Source of the DNA: Lepturacanthus savala
Lineage: Eukaryota > Chordata > Actinopteri > Scombriformes > Trichiuridae
Reading direction: 5' to 3'
DNA: 64,000 nt
Assembly: GCA_030544235.1 (NCBI GenBank)
Contig: CM060478.1
Span: 1,163,727-1,227,726 of the forward strand
Below, one piece after another: positions 35,307 to 47,589 of this stretch. The notes beneath the pieces were generated by a model, which saw only the letters and a list, made by a program, of their open reading frames with translations, did no database searches and was not told the origin of the DNA. The position numbers and the translations under genes were made by a program. Position 1 is the stretch's first letter, and each line of letters begins with the position of its first letter.

Positions 35307-35524
35307 AATTAGATTATTATGGTTCCAGCACGGGAAGAAAAAGAGAATTACTGCATAAAACACGGGTAAAAACTTATTTTCTCTTGGTGGAATTCTTCTT
35401 CTTTCCTTTATATTTACGTCTGCTGACTTCTTCTTCTTTGGTCCATAACTCGCCGCGTCGCCTCCATTCATCACCTCCCTCCTCCCCGTATTCCTTCTTT
35501 CTGAACCTATTTCCCCCTCATTAC
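35307..35524. other. Non-coding flank
   Basis: Sequence outside the right hAT-like terminus, pyrimidine-rich at 35390-35515. No gene seen. Confidence 0.35.
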
Positions 35525-35760
35525 TAATTCATTAGTCAAATTTATGGACGAGGCCGGCAGTGAGAGGGGATCGATGCCTTATTTACACATTTAGACAGTC
35601 CATGGACTGAGCTGCGATTAACTGGCCTATAAAACCTTTACCAATACCGCCTTAAATCTGCCTCCAGGGCAACTCGCCTCCTCATAATCTGCATCTATAT
35701 GAGAAGGATAAAAAAAAAAATCGCCTTATTGGAGCAATAAAGAGACGTCGACATCAAGAA
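35525..35760. other. Candidate conserved non-coding element
   Basis: Balanced island between two minisatellite blocks, with CTAATTCATTAGTCAAATTT and GCTGCGATTAACTGGCC. Non-repetitive and without an open frame. Confidence 0.35.
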
Positions 35761-36120
35761 TTATAATATTTAATACTGTAAATATTCCATTGACGTAAAC
35801 GTTCCATTGATACGAATGAAACTTATAAAGTTATTAGAGATTAATAAACTTCTTAACGAGTCGGTGAATAAAGAATAAATGATGTGTTTAGTAGTTAAAT
35901 GTTGGTCTTTTCTACAGGATAAATGATCAAACAGTGGTTTATACATGTTTTATAGAGAATTAAAGACGTTTTTACAACATTAGGCTAATTTCAGATGATA
36001 AAAGCTGCTACACTAATAATAAACGCTGTTTACTTTAAAAAACTAAGATTTAACTGTAAAAACAAAGAATTAACATGTAATAGACAAACTTTACAGTTAC
36101 ACGTCATGAATTATTATAAA
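35761..36120. other. AT-rich spacer
   Basis: AT-rich sequence without recognisable features. Confidence 0.4.
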
Positions 36121-36520
36121 CACATGCTAAAGTGCCCTTTTTAAAGTCTAAACCTGCACTAAAGTGCCCTTTTAAAATTGTAAAATGTGCAATAAATGCC
36201 ATGTTTATATATATAAATGTGCACTAAAGTGTATGTTTAAACCTCTAAATTTGCACTAAAGTGCCCTTTAAAATTGTAACATGTGCACTAAAGTGCCCTT
36301 TTTAAAAGTATAAATGTGCATTAAATTGCTTTTAGACATCTAAATGTGCACTAAAGTATAATTTTTAAACATATATTAATTTAAATGTCAAAATGTCTAC
36401 TAAAGTGCCCTTTTAAAGTATACATGTGCACTAAAATGCTTTTTTAAACGTCTAAATGTTTAAATGTCTAAACCTGCACTAAAGTGCCCTTTTAAAATTG
36501 TAAAATGTGCAATAAATGCC

Positions 36521-36556
<36 letters not shown>

Positions 36557-38110
36557 GTGCACTAAAGTGTATGTTTAAACCTCTAAATTTGCACTAAAGT
36601 GCCCTTTTGTCTAAACATTTAAATGTCTAAATTTGCACTAAAGTGCCCTTTAAAATTGTAACATGTGCACTAAAGTGCTTTTAGACATCTAAATGTGCAC
36701 TAAAGTATAATTTTTAAACATATATTAATTTAAATGTCAAAATATCTACTAAAGTGCCCTTTTTAAATGTCTAAATATGCACTAAAGTGCCCTTTAGTGC
36801 ATATTTAGTATATACTAAATACTGTGTATATATAGTATATACTGTGCACTAAAATGCTTTTTTTAAACGTCTAAATGTGCATGAATGCATTTTGTAAATG
36901 TCGAAACATGCACAATAGTGCCCTTTAAAATTTTAAAATGTTCACTAAAGTGCCCTTTTTAAACATCTAAATGTTTAAATGTCTGAACGTGCACTAAAGT
37001 GCCCTTTTAAAAGTATAAATGTGCAATAAATTGCTGTTTTAAATGTCTAAATGTGTACGGAGTGGCTTTTTTAAATGTCTTTTTTAAACGTTTACTAGAG
37101 TGCCCTTTAAAATCTGAAAATGTGCACTAAAGTGCCCTTTTTAAATGTCTAAACATTATAATGTCATTGTGCACTAAAGTGTCCTTTTAAATGCCTAAAT
37201 GTACATTAAAGTGCCCTTATCTTTTTAAATGTCTAAACATGTAAATGTCTAAACTTGCACTAAAGTGCCCTTTTAAAATATCTAAACATTCAAATGCCTA
37301 AATGTGCAGTAAATTGCCCCTTTTTAAAAGTATAACAGTGCATGAAAGTGTCCTTTAACATCCCAAAATGTGCACTAAAGTGCCCTTTTTAAACATATAT
37401 TCATTTACATATCAAAATATGTACTAATGTGCCCTTTTTAAAAATATAAATGTGCACTAAAGTGCTTTTTATACATCTAAACATGCACTAAAGTGCTTTT
37501 TATACATCTAAACATGCAAGAAAGTGCCCTTTAAAATCTCAAAATGTGCACTAAAGTGCCCTTTTTAAATGTCTAAATACGTAATTGTCTAAACTTACAC
37601 TAAAGTGCCCTTTTAAAATATCTAAACATTCAAATGCATAAATGTGCAGTAAAGTGCTCTTTTTAAATGTCTAAACATGCACCAAAGTGACCTTTTAAAT
37701 GCCTAAGCATACACTAAAGTGCCCTTTTCAAATTCTAAACATTCAAATGCACTAAATTGCCCCTTTTTAAATATATAAAAGTGCATGAAAGTGTCTTTTA
37801 AAACCCCAAAATGTGCAGTAAAGTGCCCTTTTGTTTAAACATTTAAATGTCTAAATGTGCACAAAAGTGCTTTTTTAACCATGGAAATATGCACGAAAGT
37901 GTCCTTTAAAATCTCAAAATGTGCACTAAAGTGCCCTTTTTAAATGTCTAAATATTTAAATGTCTAAACATGCACTAAATTGCCCCTTTGTAAAAGTATA
38001 AAAGTGCATGAAAGTGTCTTTTAAAACCCCAAACGTGCAGTAAAGTGCCCTTTTTAAATGTCTGAACATTTAAATGTCTATAATACACTAAAGTGCCCTT
38101 TTTTTAGTAT
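36121..38110. repeat. ~32-bp minisatellite, block 3
   Basis: About 2 kb of the GCACTAAAGTGCCC minisatellite, outside the hAT-like termini. A 340-bp higher-order repeat is visible near the start (GTGTATGTTTAAACCTCTAA at about 36219 and 36559). A (TA)n run lies at 36522-36552. Confidence 0.95.
36771..36808. repeat. Perfect 17-bp palindrome in minisatellite block 3
   Basis: Arms 36771-36787 and 36792-36808 (core ATATGCACTAAAG) are exact reverse complements around the 4-base loop TGCC. This is one minisatellite unit joined head-to-head with its own inverted copy. Confidence 0.88.
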
Positions 38111-38269
38111 AAACGGTCATGTTTAACTGGGAGTTTGACACTAAGAGTGAACATAAGTTAAATAAAACAACAAAACTCTGTGTAAATCACGACATCTGAG
38201 TTGAATCTGAACCAAATTCACAACATTTTTCAGACTAAAACTTTAAAAACGGTTCAGACTCGAGCAGCA
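38111..38269. other. Spacer
   Basis: Short unique AT-rich sequence after the array. Confidence 0.35.
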
Positions 38270-38820
38270 ACACAACACGAGGCCTAAAGGACCAATTCAA
38301 TTACTCTCATCGCCTCCATATAATCACTTTTCATCCCCGAAGGCCTCGGTCTCCCCAGAAAAACCCTAATTACTGTGTGACCTTGACTCCTTCCTGCTCA
38401 TTTACTCCTCCCTCCCTCCCTCTCTGTTGCAACACTCGTCCACCATTTGCACCTTTTTTCCAACGCAAACTCTGCAAAATCTTGCACATGCACCTGTTTT
38501 TTTTTCACTCCACGTCTCAATTTACTTTGATTTCATAGCCCAGATACGGAGGCTCTTATAGTAATTTAAGTCTTTCATGGTCGCGGCCGCTATAAAAGGC
38601 TTTTTAGACCAAGCAGCGCTCATCACGGCTGCTGTTTTCTCACATTCTAACGCTGCTGCACTGCAGCTTTTCCCTCCACTCGTCTCTTTTCTCGTCAAAC
38701 CCAACAAAGCCGGAGTCGAGTTGATGAAGACTCTGTTTGATATTCACGTCGTGCACAACCTCCTCTATTGTTATAATGAAAAGGAGGAAAAAAATCTGTG
38801 TTTTCTCTTGTTCTGAATTA
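38270..38820. other. Candidate conserved non-coding region
   Basis: Balanced sequence with CGAAGGCCTCGGTCTCCCC, CCTAATTACTGTGTGACCTT, a pyrimidine tract near 38400-38425 and a NotI-type GCGGCCGC at about 38582. Overlapping frames of 60-80 codons on both strands resemble no family I know, and neither is favoured. Confidence 0.3.
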
Positions 38821-39199
38821 GTCGACTGTGTTAAACAGCGAGTAGGAAACAGTCATGTGACAAAGGAAAATGTGTTTTACCTGAAATCAGCACAAAGGAT
38901 CGTTAATAAGAACAAATGCAGCTTCTGAAGGATGTTAGATGCTAATATTTCATGTTAATCTGCAGCTTTTTGGGTATTTTTAGACCTAAAGTTGTTCCAT
39001 AGCAACAACATGAACCATGTATTTACCACTATATGTTTTAATGAAGCTGCAGTTTTCTATATAAACACTAACGAGCAACTAACGAGCAGCAATTATTTAA
39101 TTAGTATTAAATAATTGACCAGGAACACAACAATATTATTTATATTATTTATATTGTTGTGTTATATAATATTATGTATATTGTTATGTTGTTGTATTA
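38821..39199. other. Non-coding, no gene seen
   Basis: AT-rich unique sequence. Confidence 0.4.
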
Positions 39200-39870
39200 T
39201 TTATTTATTTTATATTATTATTTAATTATTACAGATTTTTTACTGTAAAATAATATTTAATAATTAGTTGTATTATATTATAAATGGTGTGATTTCAGTT
39301 TTTTTTTTTTTACAGTATATGTACTTCTGTTTAGAGTATTATATTTTACTGTAAAATAAAAAAATATATATAAATAAAAATAAATAAATAATAAATCCTG
39401 TGATTTCAGTTGTATTTACAGTATTAATTTGTGATTAATTGTATTTTTTACAGTAGAAATATTATATTCTCTTTAGATTATCATGTATTTAGTGTAGAAT
39501 AAAAAAATAATTAAATAAAAATTTTAAAAAATTAAAAAAATCCTGTGATTTCAGTTGTATTTACAGTTTTCTGTGATTAATTTTAATTATTATTATTTAT
39601 TTTTTTACAGTAAAATTAATTCTGTTTACAGTATTATGTCTTTATTGTAAAATAAATAAATAAATAAATAAAACAATAAAATACCCTGATTTCATTTATA
39701 TTTACAGTATTAGCTGATTAATGTAAATTAACCAATAAAATATTGTAAATTTCTGATTAATTAATTGTACAATAAAAACATAAATACTGTGGTTTGTTAT
39801 ATTTACAGTATTTTGTGATTAAAATAAATGAAAAATCAATTAAATATTGTAATTTCAGTTACATTTACAA
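39200..39870. repeat. Degenerate TGATTTCAGTTGTATTTACAG repeat
   Basis: Roughly 100-150 bp units each carry CTGTGATTTCAGTTGTATTT and TACAGTAT, with AT-rich filler. Similar units occur at 54.43-54.60 kb, next to the clustered dispersed family. The array grades into the 24-bp repeat that follows. Confidence 0.75.
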
Positions 39871-39872
39871 TA

Positions 39873-40690
39873 TTATATGCTAATGATTTACTGTAATTTT
39901 ATGCTAATGATTCATTGTAATTTTATGCTAATGATTTACTGTAATTTTATGCTAATGATTTATTGTAATTTTATGCTAATGATTTACTGTAATTTTATGC
40001 TAATGATTTATTGTAATTTTATGCTAATGATTCATTGTAATTTTATGCTAATGATTTACTGTAATTTTATGCTAATGATTTACTGTAATTTTATGCTAAT
40101 GATTCATTGTAATTTTATGCTAATGATTTACTGTAATTTTATGCTAATGATTTATTGTAATTTTATGCTAATGATTTACTGTAATTTTATGCTAATGATT
40201 TACTGTAATTTTATGCTAATGGTTTATTGTAATTTTATGCTAATGATTTACTGTAATTTTATGCTAATGATTTATTGTAATTTTATGCTAATGATTTACT
40301 GTAATTTTATGCTAATGATTTACTGTAATTTTATGCTAATGGTTTATTGTAATTTTATGCTAATGATTTACTGTAATTTTATGCTAATGATTTATTGTAA
40401 TTTTATGCTAATGATTTACTGTAATTTATGCTAATGATTTACTGTGATTTTATGCTAATGATTTATTGTAATTTTATGCTAATGATTTACTGTAATTTTA
40501 TGCTAATTATTTACTGTAATTTTATGCTAATGATTTATTGTAATTTTATGCTAATGATTTACTGTAATTTTATGCTAATGATTCATTGTAATTTTATGCT
40601 AATGATTTACTGTAATTTTATGCTAATGATTTATTGTAATTTTATGCTAATGATTTATTGTAATTTTATGCTAATGATTTATTGTAAAAT
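39873..40690. repeat. 24-bp minisatellite ATGCTAATGATTTACTGTAA
   Basis: About 34 nearly identical 24-bp units with alternation of TTTACTG, TTTATTG and TTCATTG variants. A one-base deletion near 40425 shifts the frame. Because 24 is a multiple of three, a repetitive MLMIYCNF frame stays open; it is not a gene. Each unit contains ATGCTAAT, similar to POU octamer sites. Confidence 0.97.
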
Positions 40691-41404
40691 ACACAGTAAT
40701 CTACTGTATTAATGATTTACAGTAACATTACTGTATTTAAATAACAGCAGATTATAGAAGGAGCAGTTTTACAACATAAATCACAGTGAGTGTGTGAGAA
40801 GGCCGCCTGTATTGCTGCTACAGGTCCAACTAGTCAGTTTTAGACAGTAAAAAAGAAGCTAATAGAGCGTTAGCATTAAAATATTGAAGCGGTAAAATGA
40901 CAAAATAAAAATTCCCTTTAAAACATTAAGATTTAATCAGTGTCTGGAGCCGTTTTACAGACAATAAGCAGCTCTCATGCTCCCTGACAGGTGTTTTTAC
41001 ATTTTTAATCACAACTGAATAGACTTCTTCAATTAAATAAAATGATATTATCCCCATAGTTATAATTACTTCACTGTTCAATCATTTTACACCACTCTAT
41101 TTGTGAATCTTCTTTTTTTAGAATTAGAATATTAGCTAAAAACAGGATGAATGTCTCATAATGTTAATTCTGGTTTTTAATAATTGCTGTTTTTTATTTC
41201 CCATCTCGTAACTTCATCTTTAATTTCACACAATTTATTGTCCCGGTTTATTTCTGCACAGTTGTCATTAGAATAACAGCTCCGTGGCCAGGTGGGGACA
41301 TGCAGCTACGTTTTATGCTAATTTTCCTGCTTTATTTCCATTTCATTATAAGCGTGACAGGGTCCCCATATGGTCGCTTTTATATGAAAAGAGGAACACA
41401 CACA
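40691..41404. other. Non-coding, no gene seen
   Basis: AT-rich unique sequence. A balanced stretch lies at about 40795-40860 but is short. Confidence 0.35.
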
Positions 41405-41595
41405 AACACATACACGTTACCAACAGGGAACTTTGGTTTCTGGTAATTTTCAAAAGAGTAAAGTGTAATTGAAAATTGACTTTTATGGTGTTTTTCTATA
41501 GAATTGCTGTAAATGTGTTTTTAAATATTTTTATTAAATTGCCAAGAGGGGACTTGGAGCTTCAAGTGATGTCTATCCATCAAAGAGGGGACCTC

Positions 41596-41684
<89 letters not shown>

Positions 41685-41737
41685 GTAACATTTATTAAAG
41701 AAATGTGTTTACAGGAAGCTGCTGTGGTGGTCAAACC

Positions 41738-41836
<99 letters not shown>

Positions 41837-42060
41837 AACAATGCCAACAGTGGACTTCTGTTTCTGTTTTTCAACACATAAATGACAAATAAAATTTACT
41901 TTTAGGGAGTTTTACTATAAAATTACTGAAAGTTTTTTTTTTTTTAATTGCCAAGTGGGGACTTTGAGTGATGTCTACCTATCAAAGAGTGGACCTCTAT
42001 ACAATGCGGTAGTGTTTGTTTCATTCTTCTTTCTTTGAACACGTCTCTATAATAAAGGTT

Positions 42061-42113
<53 letters not shown>

Positions 42114-42353
42114 ACACACACAATATTACCAACAGGGGACTGTCAGTGTAAACTGCCAACAGTGGACTTGTGTTTCTGTTTTTTGATGTTTAAACAGATA
42201 AATGACATATACAATTTACTTTTAAAAAAAATACCAAGTGGGGACTTCAAGTGATGTCTACCTATCAAAGAGTGGACCTCTATATAATACAGTCGTGTTT
42301 CTTTCATTCTTCTTTCTTTAAACAAGTCTCTATCATGAATGTTATAAAACACA

Positions 42354-42441
<88 letters not shown>

Positions 42442-42705
42442 TACCAACAGGGGACTGTCAGAGTAAACCAACAGTGGACTTGTGTGTCTGGTCGTTTTTA
42501 AAACACAAAAATATCAGATTTATTTTTAGGGAGTTTTTCTATAAAATTACAAAAAATGTGCCTTTTAATTAATTTTTAATAAATTGCCAAGTGGGGACTT
42601 GGAGTTTCATGTTTTGTCTACCTATCAAAGAGTGGACCTCTATATAATGCAGTAGTGTTTGTTTCATTCTTCTAACTTTAAACAAGTCTCTATAATAAAT
42701 ATTAT

Positions 42706-42780
<75 letters not shown>
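41405..42780. repeat. Four-copy ~0.3-kb repeat with CA/TG tracts
   Basis: Units share TTACCAACAGGGGACTGTCA, CCAACAGTGGACTT, AATTGCCAAGTGGGGACTT, TGTCTACCTATCAAAGAG and GTGGACCTCTATA, then a microsatellite. Tracts are TA 41597-41622, TG 41621-41682, and CA 41739-41834, 42064-42122, 42350-42436 and 42708-42780. The CA tract recurs at the same place in each later unit, so it was duplicated with the unit and then varied in length. Confidence 0.93.
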
Positions 42781-42781
<1 letters not shown>

Positions 42782-43363
42782 CTGAACGCCTCTCTGTGTT
42801 ATAATAAACAGAAAACCAGCAGCAGCATCATATTAACTCCTTAAGAACCCGAACGAGGAGCTCGGTGCCATAAAAGAACCAAAGTTCAGTTCCCAGCTCC
42901 AGTCGAGTAGCAGCTGAACATGAAGCCTGCAGAATTTATTGGACATCTGCTGACTCTTTATCTCCATTTTGATCATCGGGAACAGTGTTAAATGAGCCTA
43001 CATGTTTTAAAAATGACACTAAAATGGTTGCTAATTGTCCTAGAAGTTGAATTGGATAGGAAGCATTAAGCATCTGTTTTAAACAGGAAACTAGTTCTTT
43101 TCCCCATTAGAGAAACTACACTGTTACAGCAGGCAGTTACACACACATTGATATGCATGAGCATGAAGGACCAACAGTAAACTGAGTTAATCTGCAACGG
43201 CAGGAAGTTACCACGTCACCCAGCAACATACCAACGATGGGTTGATTAACATCGATTCCCTGGAACTTTTTGCATTATTTGACACCTGTAGCTCGATTGT
43301 GATGGTTCTAATAGTCAGTTTTCTACATTTTATCACAATTTAATTTATGTTTCCTTGTATTTC
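42781..43363. other. Non-coding, no gene seen
   Basis: Unique sequence of mixed composition. Confidence 0.4.
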
Positions 43364-44030
43364 AGGACCAAAAATACCAAAAAATCGACTTTGGGCTCAT
43401 TATTAGGGCTTTTATTTTGAAATACAACTCACAAAACGTACAACACATCGACGAAAATTGACTTTTTCAACGTGTAAATGGTTGAAATCCACAAGCTGCC
43501 GTGTTTTTGTTGTTAAAATATCACATTTCAACCAAGTAATTTATGTTTCTACGTTGACATGTTTATAGCTTGTTAAAAAAGACATACAGTAATAAATTTT
43601 AGGGTTGCAGGGATTCAGTTGAGCCCAAAAATGAGCTAATAATGGCTACGCTAATAGTCAGTCATTAAGGAATAAGCAAGGTGTGAGTATGTTGGTATGA
43701 CGGTATAAATATGATTATTTTTCCCCAATGGCGAGGACCAAAAATACCAAAAAATGGACCATTTACTTTACTTTTTGGGCTTTTATTTTGAAAAGAAACA
43801 CACAAAATGTCAAATTCATCAACGAAAATAGTCTTTTTTCAATGTGTGAATGGTTGAAATCTAGAAATTGTTGTATTTTTGTTGTTAAAATATTAAATTT
43901 CAATCAAGTTTTCAATATTTCTACATTGACACCTTTCTAGATTGTTAAAAAAAAGCAAAAAATCTCTTAATGGAGCCCAAAAATTGGATTTTAACACCTA
44001 TGCTAATAGCCATGCATTAAAGAAATGTAG
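43364..44030. repeat. Two-copy tandem repeat, unit about 365 bp
   Basis: Copies near 43364-43725 and 43731-44030 share AGGACCAAAAATACCAAAAA, GGGCTTTTATTTTGAAA, AATGGTTGAAATC, TTTTTGTTGTTAAAATAT and GAGCCCAAAAAT. The GGGCTTTTATTTTGAA block is shared with the dispersed family at 23.04 kb, so it may be a diverged relative. Confidence 0.85.
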
Positions 44031-45313
44031 AAACTAAGTTTTACGGCTCAATATTTCTATAATAGTGTTTATTTTCTAGTTTTTTTACACTCATCTCTTT
44101 CAGTATATTCAAGATTTCCTGATATTTATAACACAACCACCCTGAAGAAGCTATTCAACGCTAATAATACAGGGCGCTAACCATCATAGCAGGCGTTTAA
44201 ACACTAGCTGCTTTTGTTGTAGAGCAAAAAATAAATAGGTCAAAGTAATTTAAGTGGAAATAAAAGAGAAAAGGAGAGAATTTAATTCCCTGTTTATCAA
44301 GATCTCAGGAGAAGACGAATAAAAGCAGCGTTCAGCCTCAAATCCATCGGATTTACTACTGAGATGTTTTCCAGGGGTCGAGTCAAACCTCCAAGTTTCC
44401 AATGGACACTAATAACTGATGGTGGAACCATTGGTCTTTAGTAGATGCAGTTTCTAAATGGATAATCTATGGATGTGAGCTTCAGATGGTGTCAAACGTG
44501 TGAAAAAATATGTCGTTGTGGCTTTAAACTGCTAAAATCAGCCATTGATTTAACAGTAAAGGTCTGGTATCTGTATATAGAGTGAAATCTGAGGCGGTGT
44601 ATACATTTCAAAAGGCTCAATCCACAAATAAAGGCATATATCGCCTTAAAAAAGCTTTAAGGACTTTCACCCCTCCCCCATTCACCACTATTCATATCAG
44701 CCAATCAGAAGAGAGGCTCACTAATAAAACTAGAAAGATTTCAACCAACTGAGGTTCGTCCTTTCTGTGAATGATAAAAAGGCTCAGTCTAAGGGAATAA
44801 AAACATTCAGTTATATCCATATAGTCCATTCTTTGTAATTGTATTCCACTAGATGCTGCTCACTGCCCCTGAATCTCCCACCACTGGACTCTTAACTGAG
44901 AATACCCTTCAACAAATGTCTTGTTCTTTCCCATGAGTGCTGAACTCAGCCGAGGTCTTTATTCTTTAATTAGCTCTGGTGGAGTGACCGGATAACCTGA
45001 TGTAGGTTTTTATTCCCTTGATTTCTCCAGCAGATGCACACTTCTTCCCTCCCTGCTGCTGCTGCTGCTGCTGCAGTCGACGGCAGATGCATCCTATTCC
45101 TTTGTCAGCACATGTTATGTATGAGATTTCTCTAAAAGTCTTGATTCTCACGAAAAGAGACATATTCTGCACATTCTCCAGGTCTGAAAACACAAACGGA
45201 CGATGGACGAACGTTGGCGCCAATGAACATGCAACCGTTTGTTGGCGCAGATCAATGGGGAAGTCAATGTTAACTTTGAAAATAAGAGGATTTTTGACCA
45301 TGTTCAGACCCGC
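44031..45313. other. Non-coding; short CTG run
   Basis: Unique sequence. A (CTG)7 run lies at 45053-45074. A minus-strand frame of 160 codons (44966-45448) crosses it and the next element; it has a Q-run from the CTG repeat, no recognised domain and no exon context, and is not called as a gene. Confidence 0.4.
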
Positions 45314-45570
45314 CACATGGAAAGAACCTATATAGATTTTGAATATATGTGACATATATAGGTATATATACGTATATATGGGCATATAATATAGGAACAT
45401 GCCATTAATTGTTAGCATAGAGATTGCCCCATGTAGAAGTTGACCCATGCAGCCTCTACATGGGGCAGCAACTCTACCAACTGTCGCCCTATTTGCCCCA
45501 GAAAACAGTCAATTTCATATTTGCCACATATAATTAAATCCTATATGTTTATATAGGTTCTCACCATGTG
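45314..45570. mobile_element. Small MITE-like element, about 257 bp
   Basis: Inverted termini at 45314-45334 (CACATGGAAAGAACCTATATA) and 45550-45570 match at about 19 of 21 bases. A second, perfect 13-bp inverted repeat (45425-45437 and 45455-45467, TGCCCCATGTAGA) sits centrally. The TA-rich interior has no coding capacity. Superfamily is undetermined. Confidence 0.6.
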
Positions 45571-45793
45571 GGGGAGGGGCTCCTTGGCTTTCCTTTCATT
45601 CCCTTTTTAAAAAAAACTCCAAACCACTTCCACTGGTTTATCATTTACACCTCATTGATAAGTTACTGCATTTATTACCCTGATAATACAAAATATACGA
45701 TAAATGGCCTGTATATGCAAACATATGGACCTCAATCTGGCCTAATTCAGCATAGATATGGTATATATACATATACATATATATATTATAGTG

Positions 45794-47231
45794 TGATATC
45801 AGGTAAAATGGGCCATTTCAGGTCTGGGCGTCCCAGTCCCTCTGGAAATTAATGAGTTAATGACTACGAAGGATTTAAACTGTTGATATAACTGTGGTTG
45901 ACTAGTAACAGGTGATTTAATTAGTTTATGGTTTCTATGGTGATTTGATTGGTTTATAGTTTCTATGGTGATTTGATTGGTTTATAGTTTCTATGGTGGT
46001 TTGATTGGTTTATGGTTTCTATGGTGATTTAATTGGTTTATAGTTTCTATGGTGGTTTGATTGGTTTATGGTTTCTATGGTGGTTTGATTGGTTTATAGT
46101 TGCTATGGTGATTTGATTGGTTTATGGTTTCTATGGTGGTTTGATTGGTTTATAGTTTCTATGGTGATTTGATTGGTTTATAGTTTCTATGGTGATTTGA
46201 TTGGTTTATAGTTTTTATGGTGGTTTGATTGGTTTATAGTTGCTATGGTGGTTTGATTGGTTTATAGTTTCTATGGTGATTTGATTGGTTTATAGTTGCT
46301 ATGGTGGTTTGATTGGTTTATAGTTTCTATGGTGGTTTGATTGGTTTATAGTTTCTATGGTGGTTTGATTGGTTTATAGTTGCTATGGTGATTTGATTGG
46401 TTTATAGTTTCTATGGTGATTTGATTGGTTTATAGTTTTTATGGTGGTTTGATTGGTTTATAGTTGCTATGGTGGTTTGATTGGTTTATAGTTTTTATGG
46501 TGGTTTGATTGGTTTATAGTTGCTATGGTGATTTGATTGGTTTATAGTTTCTATGGTGATTTGATTGGTTTATAGTTTCTATGGTGATTTGATTGGTTTA
46601 TAGTTTTTATGGTGGTTTGATTGGTTTATAGTTGCTATGGTGATTTGATTGGTTTATAGTTTCTATGGTGATTTGATTGGTTTATGGTTTCTATGGTGAT
46701 TTGATTGGTTTATGGTTTCTATGGTGATTTGATTGGTTTATAGTTTCTATGGTGATTTGATTGGTTTATGGTTTCTATGGTGATTTGATTGGTTTATGGT
46801 TTCTATGGTGATTTGATTGGTTTATAGTTTTTATGGTGGTTTGATTGGTTTATGGTTGCTATGGTGGTTTGATTGGTTTATGGTTTCTATGGTGATTTGA
46901 TTGGTTTATGGTTTCTATGGTGGTTTGATTGGTTTATAGTTGCTATGGTGGGTGAGATAATACTTAATATTTCAACTGAACCAGAAATGTTCATGGTAAA
47001 TAGCCTGAAATGACAAATCGAACTGAACCCATTTTATTTGATGAGATGGCCCATTTTACCTGAAACCACAAAAAAAGTGGCACAGCGGATATTTCAAGAT
47101 TTATAGGGCTTAAATAATTATATTTGTATCACAAAATAATCATAAACAGTCATTATTAATCATGGAAAAGGCTTATTTGGTGTTTTTGTCCCAGGTGATT
47201 TACAACAAGTGGCCCCATTTACCTGATATCA
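45794..47231. mobile_element. Inverted-terminus element with internal 28-bp minisatellite
   Basis: The left end (45794-45817) begins TGATATCAGGTAAAATGGGC. The right end (47208-47231), read on the minus strand, begins TGATATCAGGTAAATGGGGC. They match at 21 of 24 bases. A third related inverted copy lies at 47045-47068. Between them is a kilobase of minisatellite. There is no transposase and no clear target duplication, so mobility is inferred. Confidence 0.55.
45911..46955. repeat. 28-bp minisatellite TTGATTGGTTTATAGTTTCT
   Basis: About 37 units with exact 28-bp spacing of CTATGGTG. Variants (TAGTTTCT, TAGTTGCT, TAGTTTTT, TGGTTTCT; GTGATTTG or GTGGTTTG) recur in blocks, showing multi-unit amplification. 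Each unit has GATTGG, a CCAAT box on the minus strand. Confidence 0.97.
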
Positions 47232-47589
47232 GCCTATATTTGCAGCAAAAAGCGTGTCCCCTTTAAGAGGGTTTCACACTCAACCTGTTTGATTTCAGGT
47301 TGATTTATCTGCTCCAACGCTTCAAAAACAACAATGCATATATCTGACAGGGACAATGGTCATTGATTAACAGACAAACACGGAATTATAAATGAACCGA
47401 AGCCGAGGGACCACAAACATAATAAATATGCACAAACTAGCACATAGACGCCGATAAATCACGCCACCGTTAGTTTGTTGGATACAGAACAAATAAGCGG
47501 CAGGAAAAAACAAAGGAGAGGGACCATTTACCCACAATGCAGCTCATGTGTCTCCTATATTGTTGCTGCAGTGCAACACAATTAAAAAC
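47232..47589. other. Non-coding, no gene seen
   Basis: Unique sequence of mixed composition. Confidence 0.35.

Noticed and set aside
29986..35314. An 8-bp target-site duplication for the hAT-like pair
   Set aside because: Left flank TTATAGCC and right flank AATTAGAT do not match, so no target duplication is claimed.
39877..40712. Repeated MLMIYCNF frames
   Set aside because: A 24-bp minisatellite is a multiple of three, so one frame stays open; there is no sign of a signal, start context or conservation.
41625..42844. CVCVCV and HTHTHT frames
   Set aside because: Simple CA/TG repeats read in frame.
44966..45448. 160-codon minus-strand frame with a glutamine run
   Set aside because: The Q-run is a short CTG repeat, the frame crosses a MITE-like element, and no domain is recognisable.
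45911..46955. CRISPR-like regular repeat array
   Set aside because: Units are directly adjacent with no unique spacers, and the sequence context is eukaryotic; it is a minisatellite.
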